A DNA stretch of 15,229 nucleotides from Actinomycetes bacterium (GTDB taxonomy: Bacteria; Actinomycetota; Actinomycetes; JAJYSQ01), in the NCBI GenBank assembly GCA_021793495.1, contig JAJYSQ010000003.1:1-15229 (forward strand), written 5' to 3'. Position numbers and translations under genes: made by a program. Shown here piece by piece: positions 6,305 through 14,416 of this stretch. Each line of letters begins with the position of its first letter. Position 1 is the stretch's first letter. Below the pieces are notes generated by a model. The model was not told where the DNA came from. It saw only the letters and a list, made by a program, of their open reading frames with translations, and did not search any database.

Positions 6305-7278
6305 GCAGTCTGGAACGTCCGGCCCGCAAGACCCTGATGCTGTTCACCGGTCGGGCCTACCCGGAGCTGGCCGAGGAGATCGGCCAGCACCTGATGGTCT
6401 CCCCGACCCCGGCGTCCGTGTACGACTTCGCCAACGGCGAGATCTTCGTCCGGTTCGAGGAGTCCGTGCGCGGGTGCGACGCATTCGTGGTGCAGAGCCA
6501 CACGGATCCATTGAACAAGTGGATCATGGAGCAGCTGATCATGATCGATGCGCTCAAGCGCGCCTCGGCCAAGCGGATCACCGTGGTCACGCCGTTCTTC
6601 GGCTACGCCCGCCAGGACAAGAAGCACCGGGGCCGTGAGCCGATCTCCGCCCGGCTGATGGCCGACCTGTTCAAGACGGCCGGCGCCGACCGGCTGATGA
6701 CGGTCGACCTGCACACCGCGCAGATCCAAGGTTTCTTCGACGGGCCGGTGGACCACCTGTTCGCGCTGCCGATCCTCGCCGAGTACGTCGAGGCGAAGTA
6801 CGACACGTCGAGGATGACCATCGTGTCCCCCGACGCCGGTCGGGTCCGGGTTGCCGAGCGGTGGACCGACCGGCTGGGCTGCCCCCTGGCCATCATCCAC
6901 AAGCGTCGCGACCCGCGGGTCGCCAACGAGGTGAGGGTTCACGAGGTCGTCGGCGAGGTGCAAGGTCGGATCTGCGTGCTGGTCGACGACATGATCGACA
7001 CGGCGGGCACGATCACCAAGGCGGCGGACGCGTTGTTCGAGAACGGGGCGAGCCAGGTGGTCGTCACCGCCACCCACGGGGTGCTGTCCGACCCGGCGAC
7101 CGACCGGCTGAAGAACAGCCGGATCAGCGAGATCGTGGTCACCAACACGTTGCCGATCGGCCTGGAACGACGGGTGGACAAGCTGACGGTGCTGACCATC
7201 GCGCCGCTGATCGCTCAGGCCATCAACGAGGTGTTCACCGACGGCTCGGTCACCAAGCTCTTCGACGGGGTGAGCTGA
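6301..7278 (+). CDS. prs: Ribose-phosphate pyrophosphokinase (PRPP synthetase)
   Basis: This 325-residue class I enzyme converts ribose-5-phosphate and ATP to PRPP for purine, pyrimidine, NAD, His and Trp synthesis. Landmarks: [16 protein letters not shown] (43-58), the ATP-binding [18 protein letters not shown] (102-119), the metal-binding [11 protein letters not shown] (136-146), the flexible catalytic loop KRRD (201-204) and the PRPP loop [13 protein letters not shown] (226-238). Length is normal and nothing is missing. Its GTG start overlaps the glmU stop (GTGA), with a GAGGGAG ribosome-binding site at about 6286-6292, so it is translationally coupled to glmU. A premature stop in glmU might therefore reduce prs translation. 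Confidence 0.97.
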   Translation: MSSLERPARKTLMLFTGRAYPELAEEIGQHLMVSPTPASVYDFANGEIFVRFEESVRGCDAFVVQSHTDPLNKWIMEQLIMIDALKRASAKRITVVTPFFGYARQDKKHRGREPISARLMADLFKTAGADRLMTVDLHTAQIQGFFDGPVDHLFALPILAEYVEAKYDTSRMTIVSPDAGRVRVAERWTDRLGCPLAIIHKRRDPRVANEVRVHEVVGEVQGRICVLVDDMIDTAGTITKAADALFENGASQVVVTATHGVLSDPATDRLKNSRISEIVVTNTLPIGLERRVDKLTVLTIAPLIAQAINEVFTDGSVTKLFDGVS

Positions 7279-7314
7279 GGGCTCCTCGACGACCGTCAGC
7301 CGGGCACAGCCCAG

Positions 7315-7343
7315 CCCGGGCCCCGTACGGGCCCTGACCCGGG
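7315..7343 (+). terminator. Candidate GC-rich terminator after prs
   Basis: GGGCCC (7318-7323) and GGGCCC (7329-7334) flank CGTAC, and CCCGGG occurs on both sides (7315-7320, 7338-7343). Several strong alternative hairpins can form 40-60 bases after the prs stop. There is no T-tract, as is common in high-G+C bacteria. Confidence 0.45.
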
Positions 7344-7373
7344 CGCAGATTTCCCGCTCACCGCACGCCCGGG

Positions 7374-7379
7374 TAGGCT
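7374..7379 (+). promoter_or_regulatory. Candidate -10 of an rplY promoter
   Basis: TAGGCT fits the actinobacterial -10 consensus TAnnnT. The bases 17-18 upstream (TTTCCC) are only a poor -35. The overlapping GGGTAG also resembles the GGGTAT -10 of SigB/SigF-type stress promoters, but the GTTT partner is not exact (ATTT at 7349-7352). A start here gives a leader of about 170 nt. Confidence 0.3.
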
Positions 7380-7463
7380 GCCGTGGTTGCCCGGCGAGGG
7401 GTTGGCGCGGCTTGTCGTGTCCCGAACAATCCGTCATCGACGCGGTAGGCCTGTTTCCTTCCC

Positions 7464-7526
7464 GCCGGCACGTCGTCGGCCCCGACTCCTCGGGTGCCGG
7501 CATCCGAGCGCCGACACCGTGTCGGC
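7464..7526 (+). promoter_or_regulatory. Structured 5' leader of rplY (two strong inverted repeats)
   Basis: GCCGGCAC (7464-7471) pairs perfectly with GTGCCGGC (7494-7501), enclosing a small GTCG/CGAC stem. GCCGAC (7510-7515) pairs with GTCGGC (7521-7526) around a 5-nt loop. The second hairpin ends 14 bases before the GGAGGAG ribosome-binding site (7540-7546). Such a leader could serve control of L25 synthesis or ordinary mRNA structure. The remainder of the 275-bp gap holds the terminator and -10 candidates. Confidence 0.4.
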
Positions 7527-7553
7527 CTGCGCCACGTCCGGAGGAGCACCACC

Positions 7554-8156
7554 GTGTCCGAGGTCCGCATCGATGCCGAGCCGCGTTCCGAGTTCGGCAA
7601 GGGAGCCGCCCGCCGGGTGCGCCGCGCCGGTCGTGTCCCCGCGGTCCTCTACGGCCACGGCACCGCGCCGCGCCACCTGTCCATGCCCGCCCACGAGCTT
7701 GGCCTGGCGCTGAAGGCGGCGAACGTCCTGCTCGAGCTGGACTTCGGTGGCGATCGCCAGCTGGCGCTGCCCAAGTCGGTGCAACGCGATCCCATCCGCG
7801 GCACCGTCGAGCACGTCGACCTCGTCGTGGTCAACCGTGGCGAGCGGGTCACGGTCGACGTGCACATCGTGCCGGTCGGCGAGCTCCTGCCCGGTGGGCT
7901 GCTGGAGACCGTGGCCAGCACCGTGTCGGTCGAGGCTGACTCCGCGGCCATCCCCGCCAGCCTGGAGATCGACGTCGCCCAGCTGGCGATCGGATCCTCG
8001 GTGCATGCGAGGGACATCGTCCTGCCGGCCGGGGTCAACCTGGCCGGGGACCCAGACCTGGTGGTCCTGCACATGCTCATCTCCCCGACGGCTGCCCAGC
8101 TGGAGACCTCCGGCTCCGGAGAAGTCGCAGCCGGCGTCGACGAGATCCCCGTCTAG
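7554..8156 (+). CDS. rplY: 50S ribosomal protein L25 (general stress protein Ctc family)
   Basis: This 200-residue protein has the N-terminal 5S-rRNA-binding L25 domain (about 1-92: [23 protein letters not shown], then [15 protein letters not shown]) followed by the C-terminal TL5/CTC beta domain (about 98-185). This two-domain length is the standard form in Actinobacteria and unlike the short single-domain E. coli L25. It binds 5S rRNA in the large ribosomal subunit. GTG 7554 is preceded by GGAGGAG at 7540-7546. A longer frame to 7494 reads through the hairpin region and is unlikely. pth follows 41 bases later, an order conserved in the phylum. The C-terminal residues after about 185 are Ser/Gly/Glu-rich and probably disordered. 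Confidence 0.95.
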   Translation: MSEVRIDAEPRSEFGKGAARRVRRAGRVPAVLYGHGTAPRHLSMPAHELGLALKAANVLLELDFGGDRQLALPKSVQRDPIRGTVEHVDLVVVNRGERVTVDVHIVPVGELLPGGLLETVASTVSVEADSAAIPASLEIDVAQLAIGSSVHARDIVLPAGVNLAGDPDLVVLHMLISPTAAQLETSGSGEVAAGVDEIPV

Positions 8157-8197
8157 CCTGCGCTGGCAGGCCGGTGCCTCTGGTGCCCGAGCGAACC

Positions 8198-8791
8198 ATG
8201 ACGTCCGGGCAGGACGGGGACTCCCCGGGTCCGTGGCTCGTCGTCGGGCTCGGCAACCCCGGGCCGGGGTACGCCGCCAACCGGCACAACGTGGGGTACC
8301 TGGTCCTTGATGTGCTGGCCGGCCGGGTTGGTGGTCGTTTCAGCGCGCACCGGGGGCGTGCCCAGGTGGTCGAGGGCCGGCTCTCGGGCCGACGGATCGT
8401 GCTGGCCAAGCCGCTGAGCTATATGAACGACTCGGGTGGCCCGGTGGCCGCTGTCCGTTCCTTCTACCGGGCGCCCGTCGGGCGGCTCATCGTGGTGCAC
8501 GACGAGCTCGACCTGGAGTACGGCGTCCTCCGGGTGAAAGCGGGCGGGGGCGACAACGGGCACAACGGGCTTCGCTCGGTACGTGCGGCGTTGGGCAGCG
8601 GTGAGTACTCCCGGGTGCGGGTGGGCATCGGCCGCCCGCCGGGCCGGATGGATCCGGCGACCTACGTGCTGCGCGACTTCTCCGGCGAGCAGCGCCGCGA
8701 GCTGGCCGTGGTGCTCGACCGGGCAGCCGACGCGGTCGAGTCGCTGATCGCCGAGGGCTTGGTCGCGACCCAGAACCGGTTCAACGGCTGA
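8198..8791 (+). CDS. pth: Peptidyl-tRNA hydrolase
   Basis: This 197-residue enzyme releases tRNA from prematurely dropped peptidyl-tRNA in the cytoplasm. All family active-site residues are visible: [19 protein letters not shown] with Asn20 and the catalytic His30, Asn77 in SYMNDSG, Asp102 in VVHDELDL, and Asn123 in [10 protein letters not shown]. The start is uncertain: ATG 8198 gives the conserved N-terminus after a short disordered stretch, with only a weak GAGCGA upstream; an in-frame GTG at 8174 would add eight residues. It follows rplY by 41 bases and probably shares its transcript. In many Actinobacteria the next gene is mfd, but here it is the convergent ppc. Confidence 0.95.
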   Translation: MTSGQDGDSPGPWLVVGLGNPGPGYAANRHNVGYLVLDVLAGRVGGRFSAHRGRAQVVEGRLSGRRIVLAKPLSYMNDSGGPVAAVRSFYRAPVGRLIVVHDELDLEYGVLRVKAGGGDNGHNGLRSVRAALGSGEYSRVRVGIGRPPGRMDPATYVLRDFSGEQRRELAVVLDRAADAVESLIAEGLVATQNRFNG

Positions 8792-8805
8792 GCTGCACCG
8801 CTGCG

Positions 8806-8829
8806 GGGTGGATGGCGAGGACGCCACCC
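8806..8829. terminator. Candidate bidirectional terminator between pth and ppc
   Basis: GGGTGG (8806-8811) and CCACCC (8824-8829) form a 6-bp inverted repeat, with a GGCG/CGCC pairing possible inside it. It occupies the 42-bp gap between the two convergent stop codons. No T-tract is present. Confidence 0.4.
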
Positions 8830-8833
8830 TGGT

Positions 8834-11599
8834 TCAGCCCGTGTTGCGCATCCCTGCGGACACCCCGTTGATCGTCAGCAGCAGGGCTCGTCGCAGCGCC
8901 GGATCCACGGGTGCGGTCGCGGTGGCCGAGTCCCGCCACCGGCGCAGCAGGGAGACCTGCAGGTAGGACAGCGGGTCGAGGTAGGCGTCACGCACCGACA
9001 GCGTACGGGCCAGCACCGGGTCGTCGCCGAGCAGTTCACGCTGGCCGGTGACCGCCAGCAGCTCGGCGACGGATCGTTCGTACTCCTCGGTGATCCGCTC
9101 GAACACCGGGTACAACCCGGGGTCCACCAGTGTCGTCACGTAGTGCCGGGCGATACGCAGGTCGGTCTTGGTCAGCGTCATCGCCACGTTCGAGCAGAAC
9201 GTGCGGAAGAAGTTCCACGACTGGTACATCTGTTCCAGCAATGGGCCGTGACCAGCCTGGCGGGCAGCAGCCAGTCCCGAGCCGACCCCGTACCACCCGG
9301 GCACGATCTGGCGGGACTGGGTCCAGCCGAAGACCCACGGGATCGCCCGCAGCCCCTCCAGCCCGGCCCCGGCGTCCGGGCGCCGCGAGGGCCGGGAGCC
9401 CAGGTGGAGCTCTCCGAGCGCCTCGACCGGGGTCGACTGGGCGAAGTAGGCCGGCAGGTCCGGGTCCTCCACCAGGCCGCGGTAGGTCTCGTACGCCGTC
9501 GCCGAGACCAGGTCCATCGCTTCGTCCCATGTCTCGAGGGCTCCGGCCGGGGTGGACCGCTCGCGGTGCAGCACCGTGGCTTCCAGGGCTGCGGCCACGG
9601 TGAGCTCGAGGTTCTCCCGGGCCAGCGCGGGCAGCAGGTACTTGTCCGAGATCACCTCGCCCTGCTCGGTCAGCTTGATCGCCCCGTCCAGCGTGCCCCA
9701 CGGAAGAGCCAGGATCGCGTCGTGCGTCGGCCCGCCGCCGCGACCGACCGATCCTCCTCGGCCGTGGAACAGCCGCAGCCGGACCCCGTGAGCGGCGGCG
9801 ACGTCGCGCAGCCGACGTTGAGCCAGGTGGATCTCCCACTGGGAGGTGGTGACCCCGGCGTCCTTGTTCGAGTCGGAGTAGCCGAGCATCACCTCCTGGA
9901 CGTCTCCGCGGGCGGCGACCAGGGACCGGTACGCCGGGGTGGACAGGACCGCGTCGAGCACCTGGCCAGCCGCCCGCAGCTCGGCCACGGTCTCCAGCAG
10001 CGGCACGATGCCGATCCGGGCGAGGCCACCGGCCAGATCGACCAGGCCCGCTTCTCGGGCCAGCACCGCCGCGCCGAGGACGTCGTCGGCCCCCTTGGTC
10101 ATCGACACGATGTAGGACTCGATGCTGCTCGGCCCATATCGATCCTGGGCACGACGGATGGCGGCGAAGACCTCGAGGGTGCGAGTGCCAGCAGGATCGA
10201 GCGCGGCGGTCCGCCCGGCCAGCGGACGCCGGCTGGCCAGCTCGCCGCCGAGCAGCTTCGCACGCTGGTCGCGGTCCAGCTCGGCGTACCGGCACGGCAG
10301 CTCGCCGAGCCGGTCGTACAGCTGGGCAAGGGCGTGGTGATGGGCGTCGGCGTGCTCCCGGACGTCCAGGGTGGCCAGTCCCAGACCCAGGCAGGCAGCG
10401 GTGCGGATGACCCGGTCCAGCCGCCCCCGGGCGACCAGCTCGCCCCGGTGGCGTACCAGGGCACGGCGCACCAGCAGGAGGTCCTCGACCAGCTCGTGGC
10501 CGTCCCGGTAGTCGTGCCCCGGGGTACGCGCCGTGCCACGTTGCAGCCGGGTCAACGTGGCCATGAGCTTGGCCCTGATGCAGGTGATCTTCAGCCGGTA
10601 CGGCTCCTCGGCATTGAGCCGGCGGTACCGCGGATCGAGCTCGGGCAGCGCCTGCAGGTCCGCCTCCAGGCTGGCAGCCAGCTCGGGGTCGTGGCCGACC
10701 AGCCGTTCGGAGGCCGACAGGTCGGCAACCAGGCCATCGAGCAGTCCGAGCAGGTCGGCGATGCCGTGCTCGTGGGCCAGCAGCAGGACCTCGGAGGTGA
10801 CCTCGGGAGTGATCGACGGGTTGCCGTCGCGGTCCCCACCGATCCAGCTGCCGAAGGCCAGCGGCCGCCGGTCCGGGGGTAGCGTGACGCCGAGCGCGCC
10901 CAGGGCCTCGGTGAGGTCCTCGAGGACCTCACCGACCGGTCCGGCGGCCAGCTCGTCGAGGTAGTAGAAGGCATTGCGCGCCTCGTCCACCGGTTCGGGA
11001 CGCTCCCGGCGCAGCTCGTCCGTCTGCCAGAGCAGGTCCACGACCTCGGCGAGCCGTCGTTCGATGCGGGGGTCGGCACCGTCAGCGGCCCGGGCGTCGA
11101 GCAGTCCGGCGACCCGCACGAGCTTGGTCAGGATGGAGCGCCGGGCGGCCTCGGTCGGGTGCGCGGTCAGCACCGGTCGGACGTCCAGTCGATCGGCGGC
11201 CTCGGCAAGGACGGTGATCGGCAGGCCGGCCTCGGCGATCCGGTCGGCGGCCCGGGTCAGCCACCCGCCGTGCTCGGTGCGCTGGCGGGCCAGTGCGCGC
11301 CCCCGGTGGACCTGCTCGGTGATGTTCGCCAGGTGGAAGTACGTGGAGAAGGCGCGGGCCAGCCGGATGGCGTTGGTCGGGTCGGCCTCGGCGAGCAGCC
11401 GGGCGGCCGCTGGGCCGTCCTCGCGGGCCATCGTCCGGACCTGCTCGACCAGATCGAGGAGGTCCGGACCCTCCTGGCGGGCCAGCGTCTGACCGAGCAG
11501 GTCGCCGAGGCGGCGGATGTCGGCGCGCAGCGCGGCGTACGCGGAGTCGTCCAGCGAGACCGGGTTCGACGGGTCACTCCCGCCGGGGGGCGTGGGCAC
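8834..11599 (-). CDS. ppc: Phosphoenolpyruvate carboxylase
   Basis: The enzyme adds bicarbonate to PEP to give oxaloacetate, refilling the citric acid cycle. With a start at GTG 11599 it is 921 residues, a normal length. It carries the catalytic-His motif TAHPTE (145-150), GGDRDGNP (254-261), [10 protein letters not shown] (573-582), [16 protein letters not shown] with the catalytic Arg (611-626), and the conserved C-terminus MRNTG. I chose GTG 11599 because TATCCT lies exactly six bases upstream and no Shine-Dalgarno is present, implying a leaderless mRNA. In-frame alternatives are GTG 11620 and TTG 11632, which would put codons inside the promoter palindrome. It converges on pth. No truncation or frameshift is seen. 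Confidence 0.96.
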   Translation of the reverse strand: MPTPPGGSDPSNPVSLDDSAYAALRADIRRLGDLLGQTLARQEGPDLLDLVEQVRTMAREDGPAAARLLAEADPTNAIRLARAFSTYFHLANITEQVHRGRALARQRTEHGGWLTRAADRIAEAGLPITVLAEAADRLDVRPVLTAHPTEAARRSILTKLVRVAGLLDARAADGADPRIERRLAEVVDLLWQTDELRRERPEPVDEARNAFYYLDELAAGPVGEVLEDLTEALGALGVTLPPDRRPLAFGSWIGGDRDGNPSITPEVTSEVLLLAHEHGIADLLGLLDGLVADLSASERLVGHDPELAASLEADLQALPELDPRYRRLNAEEPYRLKITCIRAKLMATLTRLQRGTARTPGHDYRDGHELVEDLLLVRRALVRHRGELVARGRLDRVIRTAACLGLGLATLDVREHADAHHHALAQLYDRLGELPCRYAELDRDQRAKLLGGELASRRPLAGRTAALDPAGTRTLEVFAAIRRAQDRYGPSSIESYIVSMTKGADDVLGAAVLAREAGLVDLAGGLARIGIVPLLETVAELRAAGQVLDAVLSTPAYRSLVAARGDVQEVMLGYSDSNKDAGVTTSQWEIHLAQRRLRDVAAAHGVRLRLFHGRGGSVGRGGGPTHDAILALPWGTLDGAIKLTEQGEVISDKYLLPALARENLELTVAAALEATVLHRERSTPAGALETWDEAMDLVSATAYETYRGLVEDPDLPAYFAQSTPVEALGELHLGSRPSRRPDAGAGLEGLRAIPWVFGWTQSRQIVPGWYGVGSGLAAARQAGHGPLLEQMYQSWNFFRTFCSNVAMTLTKTDLRIARHYVTTLVDPGLYPVFERITEEYERSVAELLAVTGQRELLGDDPVLARTLSVRDAYLDPLSYLQVSLLRRWRDSATATAPVDPALRRALLLTINGVSAGMRNTG

Positions 11600-11605
11600 G
11601 TCGCG

Positions 11606-11632
11606 AGGATACGGGATCACTGTGCGTGACAA
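11606..11632 (-). promoter_or_regulatory. Candidate leaderless ppc promoter
   Basis: On the minus strand, TTGTCA (11632-11627) or CTTGTC shifted by one base, then 15-16 bases, then TATCCT (11611-11606), then six bases and GTG 11599. A consensus TTGACA also occurs at 11643-11638 but is too far away (26 bases). The -35 lies inside the palindrome at 11615-11652. Confidence 0.45.
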
Positions 11633-11652
11633 GACTTTGTCAAACAGTGATC
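11615..11652. promoter_or_regulatory. 38-bp interrupted palindrome over the ppc promoter
   Basis: Outer arms GATCACTGT (11615-11623) and ACAGTGATC (11644-11652) are perfectly complementary. Inner arms TGACAA (11627-11632) and TTGTCA (11637-11642) are also perfect, around GACT; 15 base pairs in total with small internal asymmetry (3 versus 1 base). It covers the -35 region of ppc and could be a regulator site, or a terminator hairpin for the glycosidase gene that ends at 11700. The remaining 47 bp to 11699 show nothing else. Confidence 0.65.
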
Positions 11653-11699
11653 TCTCGGGTGCGGGGATGCGCCGATCCGGCTGCGTGGCGGTCGCCCGG

Positions 11700-12866
11700 T
11701 CAGCCGGCCCGGCGTCGATGGCGGGCGTACCGTCGCGAGCGGAGGCTGCGGGCCCGCCGTGCCAGCCACAATCCTGGGATCGCGAGCACCATCAGCATGC
11801 CGAGGACCGCTGCGGCGCGAGCTCCCGTCCATGCAGAGATCGCGTCCCCCTCGCTGGAGTCCGCGCCGACCGCGTCCGAGACGGTCACCTGTCTGTGCTG
11901 AGCGAGATAGTCCGTGAGCACCGTCAACTCGCGATCGCCGTACCTCTCGCCGGGCTCGATGTACGTGTTCTCGGACCACTCGTTCCAGCTGATGACGGCA
12001 ACACCGTCGGGTGCCGACCTGAAGGCGTTGTCCAGGCTGTGGACGAGGGTCTGCCCCCCGTCCCGGTTGATCACCCGGGTTCCGCCGAGGGTCCTCCCGT
12101 CGTACCCGCTCGTTGCGGGGGCGATCCACAGGCCGCCATGCGCGTGGACAACCTGGCCCATCGACTCCAGCTTGGCGAGCGTCGCGGTCGAACTCGGGTC
12201 AGCGGACGACCAGTAGTACGCCTCCCCATCGACCAGTCCGGCCACCCGTTCGTACCCGGCCACGCTGCGCGATGCGGCCAGCAGATATGCCCGGTCGCTC
12301 AGCGCCTGCCGCACCTCGCGGACCTCTGCGGTCGTGTACTGGTCGGTGCCGGTCCAGATGATCACCGGCCGTCCGTAGTACGTCGAGGTCAGGTTCGCAC
12401 CCCAATGATCGACCAGGTAGACCATGTCGTGCGCGACGGTCGCCACCGGCAGGGGGTTGCGGGAGAAGTCGAGGGCCTCGTACACCACCCCGAGGTCAAG
12501 ACCCTCGGACCGGGCGAGGCGAACAAGCAGGTCGAGCCGGCGGTTCAGCGTGGCCGTGCTCTTCCAGGACGTCAAGAAACCGTCGATGCCGGCTGCCCGG
12601 GCCTGGCGGACCTGGTCCCGCAGCACGAGAGCGTTGTCGCTGCTGTAACGACCCGCGAGCGGGAAGTCCTGCTTGGCCCGGTTCCAGGACGATGGGCTGA
12701 ACCACTGATAGAAGTACGCATAGACGGGGACCGGCCGGCTGGGCGAGGTCGTGGTCCGGGCGGTCGCCGACGTGCTCGCCACCCGGGTGCTGGGCAGCGC
12801 GGCCGGCAGGCCTAGCGCGATCGCCGTCATGGCCACGATGGCGATCCGGGCTCGGGTGGACGTCAC
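11700..12866 (-). CDS. Exported GH99-like glycoside hydrolase family protein, membrane-anchored
   Basis: This 388-residue protein starts at GTG 12866, overlapping the previous stop (GTGA) with AGGAGGG just upstream. A signal sequence lies at about 6-28, then a Ser/Thr-rich linker (29-45), a TIM-barrel-like domain (46-325), a hydrophobic segment (about 349-368) and a very Arg-rich cytoplasmic tail. YAYFYQWF (49-56), the [14 protein letters not shown] block (88-101) and [13 protein letters not shown] (293-305) are typical of GH99/GH71-like and WbsX-like proteins. In GH99 endo-mannosidases the two catalytic glutamates lie three residues apart in this last motif; here they would be Glu296 and Glu299. 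The substrate, perhaps a mannose-type surface glycan, cannot be told. It ends a translationally coupled three-gene set. Confidence 0.8.
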   Translation of the reverse strand: MTSTRARIAIVAMTAIALGLPAALPSTRVASTSATARTTTSPSRPVPVYAYFYQWFSPSSWNRAKQDFPLAGRYSSDNALVLRDQVRQARAAGIDGFLTSWKSTATLNRRLDLLVRLARSEGLDLGVVYEALDFSRNPLPVATVAHDMVYLVDHWGANLTSTYYGRPVIIWTGTDQYTTAEVREVRQALSDRAYLLAASRSVAGYERVAGLVDGEAYYWSSADPSSTATLAKLESMGQVVHAHGGLWIAPATSGYDGRTLGGTRVINRDGGQTLVHSLDNAFRSAPDGVAVISWNEWSENTYIEPGERYGDRELTVLTDYLAQHRQVTVSDAVGADSSEGDAISAWTGARAAAVLGMLMVLAIPGLWLARRARSLRSRRYARHRRRAG

Positions 12867-14416
12867 GCGTGACCCTCCTGGTCGTGCGCCGTTGCTCGTC
12901 GGCGCCACCACCGGCCGAGCAGGAGGACTGACGCTGCCGTCCCGCCGAGGAGCAGCAGGAGGACCAGGGTGTCGGTTGGCGTCACGATTCGCAGCTGTAC
13001 CTGCGAGTCCCGGGATACGAGGAATGTGCTGTTTGCCCCGACGACCGCAGACTGGAGTGTCACGGTATAGGGGCCTCGGACCAGCGATCGCAGGATGGTC
13101 GGCTGCCCGTCGTCGAGCTGCACCGCAAGTCGTGCTCCGTCTGGTCGGGTGACCCATGCGTCCGAGGCGACCTGCCGGCCGAACAGCACATCGCGCACGG
13201 TGATGCCCACATCGAACACGGACAAGGAGATGGGCCACGTGCTGGCGTTGCTGGGGTTGAACCGCTGTTGCCCGGCGAACACGGCGTCGGCGCCCTCGAG
13301 CGTCACCGACGCAACCGAGTACGTCACCTGCTGTGCCTGCCATGCCCCGTCGACGAACCTGGGCTGGTCCGACAGGAGAAGGAGGGGAGCAGCGAGCTCG
13401 GCCGAGGCAAACGTGACCGACCCGCCGGTGCGATCAAGCTGGATGCGGGTGATCCGCGACGCCGGCACCGGCCGGCCGGCCGTGTCGGCGAACGAGAGCG
13501 ACACCGGCCGCCGCACCGAGAGGGCGGCTACCACGTGCCGCTGGAAGGAGGCGGCAGCCCGTAGCCGGGATACCGCGAGGATCGCCACGGTCGCGGCGCC
13601 GGCCCGGGGCGTGCCGAGCCGGAGCCGTCGGTCGACGTCGTTGAGGTCCCCCGACGTACCGGTCGCGCGGCCGCGGGAGTCGGTGGTGAACGTGGCTCCG
13701 TCGAGGAGGAACGTGACTGCCGGGGTGGCGGGCACCGTGTCCACGATGACCGTGCCGCGCACCGGGCGCAGGACCAGCGGCCAGGTTGCCGACGTGTACG
13801 GGTCGAAGCGCCCGGGGGCGGTCGTGATCGACACCCCCGGGGAGGCTTGGAGACTGTCCACGGACCACGTGACGACCTGCGACGTGACCACACCAGCGAT
13901 CAGACGGCTCTTGCGGGACAGCAGGCGCACCGTCGGCGTGCGGCCCGGAGCGACGAGCAGGGTCTGGCCGGTCAGCGAGTGCAGCCGCACGAGGCGCACC
14001 GAGCTCGGAGCCACGCCGGTCGCACCTCCGCTGATCCGCAACGTCACCTGGGAGGTCACGTCGAGACCGACGCTCAGATGGCTCTCGTGCTTCGCGTGCA
14101 CGGCAGCGGGCGTGACGGCCCCCAGGGTGACGGTGGTGCGTGCGTCCAGGGTCGTGCTGGCGAGGGATACCCGCGAGGCGGTGTCGTTGAGGTTCGCTAC
14201 CCACACCGACGCGAAACCGTCCGGGCCGGTCGTGACCACCGACGATCCGACCTGGACCTGAACCCCGCCCAGGGCGGGTACGGTCTGGATCGCGACCACG
14301 CCGGCCGTCGCCCTGGTTGTCTTTGTCACACCGGCCGTTGCCGCAGGCGTGCCGGTGGCGAGTGCGGCCACCAGGAGGAGCGCGAGGAGGACGGGCACCG
14401 CTCGCGCGGCCCTCAT
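12863..14416 (-). CDS. Exported, membrane-anchored protein of unknown function with internal duplication
   Basis: I do not recognise a named family. The 517 residues begin with a clear signal peptide (about 1-28) and end with a hydrophobic segment (483-501) followed by RWWRRR, so the bulk is extracytoplasmic with a single C-terminal anchor. The predicted body is beta-rich and built of repeats: an A module with TVPA and LND (about 38-90 and 219-270) and a B module ending RFDPYTSATWPL (203-214) or RFNPSNASTWPI (385-396), then a third partial A-like piece (400-475). The modules may be immunoglobulin-like or PEGA/carboxypeptidase-regulatory-like folds; that is inference. There are very few cysteines. 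It is coupled on both sides by 4-bp overlaps (ATGA with the phosphoesterase gene, GTGA with the glycosidase gene), so it probably works with them at the cell surface. Confidence 0.75.
   Translation of the reverse strand: MRAARAVPVLLALLLVAALATGTPAATAGVTKTTRATAGVVAIQTVPALGGVQVQVGSSVVTTGPDGFASVWVANLNDTASRVSLASTTLDARTTVTLGAVTPAAVHAKHESHLSVGLDVTSQVTLRISGGATGVAPSSVRLVRLHSLTGQTLLVAPGRTPTVRLLSRKSRLIAGVVTSQVVTWSVDSLQASPGVSITTAPGRFDPYTSATWPLVLRPVRGTVIVDTVPATPAVTFLLDGATFTTDSRGRATGTSGDLNDVDRRLRLGTPRAGAATVAILAVSRLRAAASFQRHVVAALSVRRPVSLSFADTAGRPVPASRITRIQLDRTGGSVTFASAELAAPLLLLSDQPRFVDGAWQAQQVTYSVASVTLEGADAVFAGQQRFNPSNASTWPISLSVFDVGITVRDVLFGRQVASDAWVTRPDGARLAVQLDDGQPTILRSLVRGPYTVTLQSAVVGANSTFLVSRDSQVQLRIVTPTDTLVLLLLLGGTAASVLLLGRWWRRRATAHDQEGHA

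Noticed and set aside
6022..7503. 493-codon minus-strand frame opposite glmU and prs
   Set aside because: It is a shadow of conserved plus-strand genes with no motif of its own.
9143..10882. 579-codon plus-strand frame opposite ppc
   Set aside because: It is antisense to intact ppc and has no recognisable motif.
12867..13343. Upstream extension of the GH99-like gene to a longer 547-residue frame
   Set aside because: The extension overlaps the preceding gene in another frame; the GTG at 12866 has a strong AGGAGGG site, a GTGA overlap and a signal sequence directly after it.
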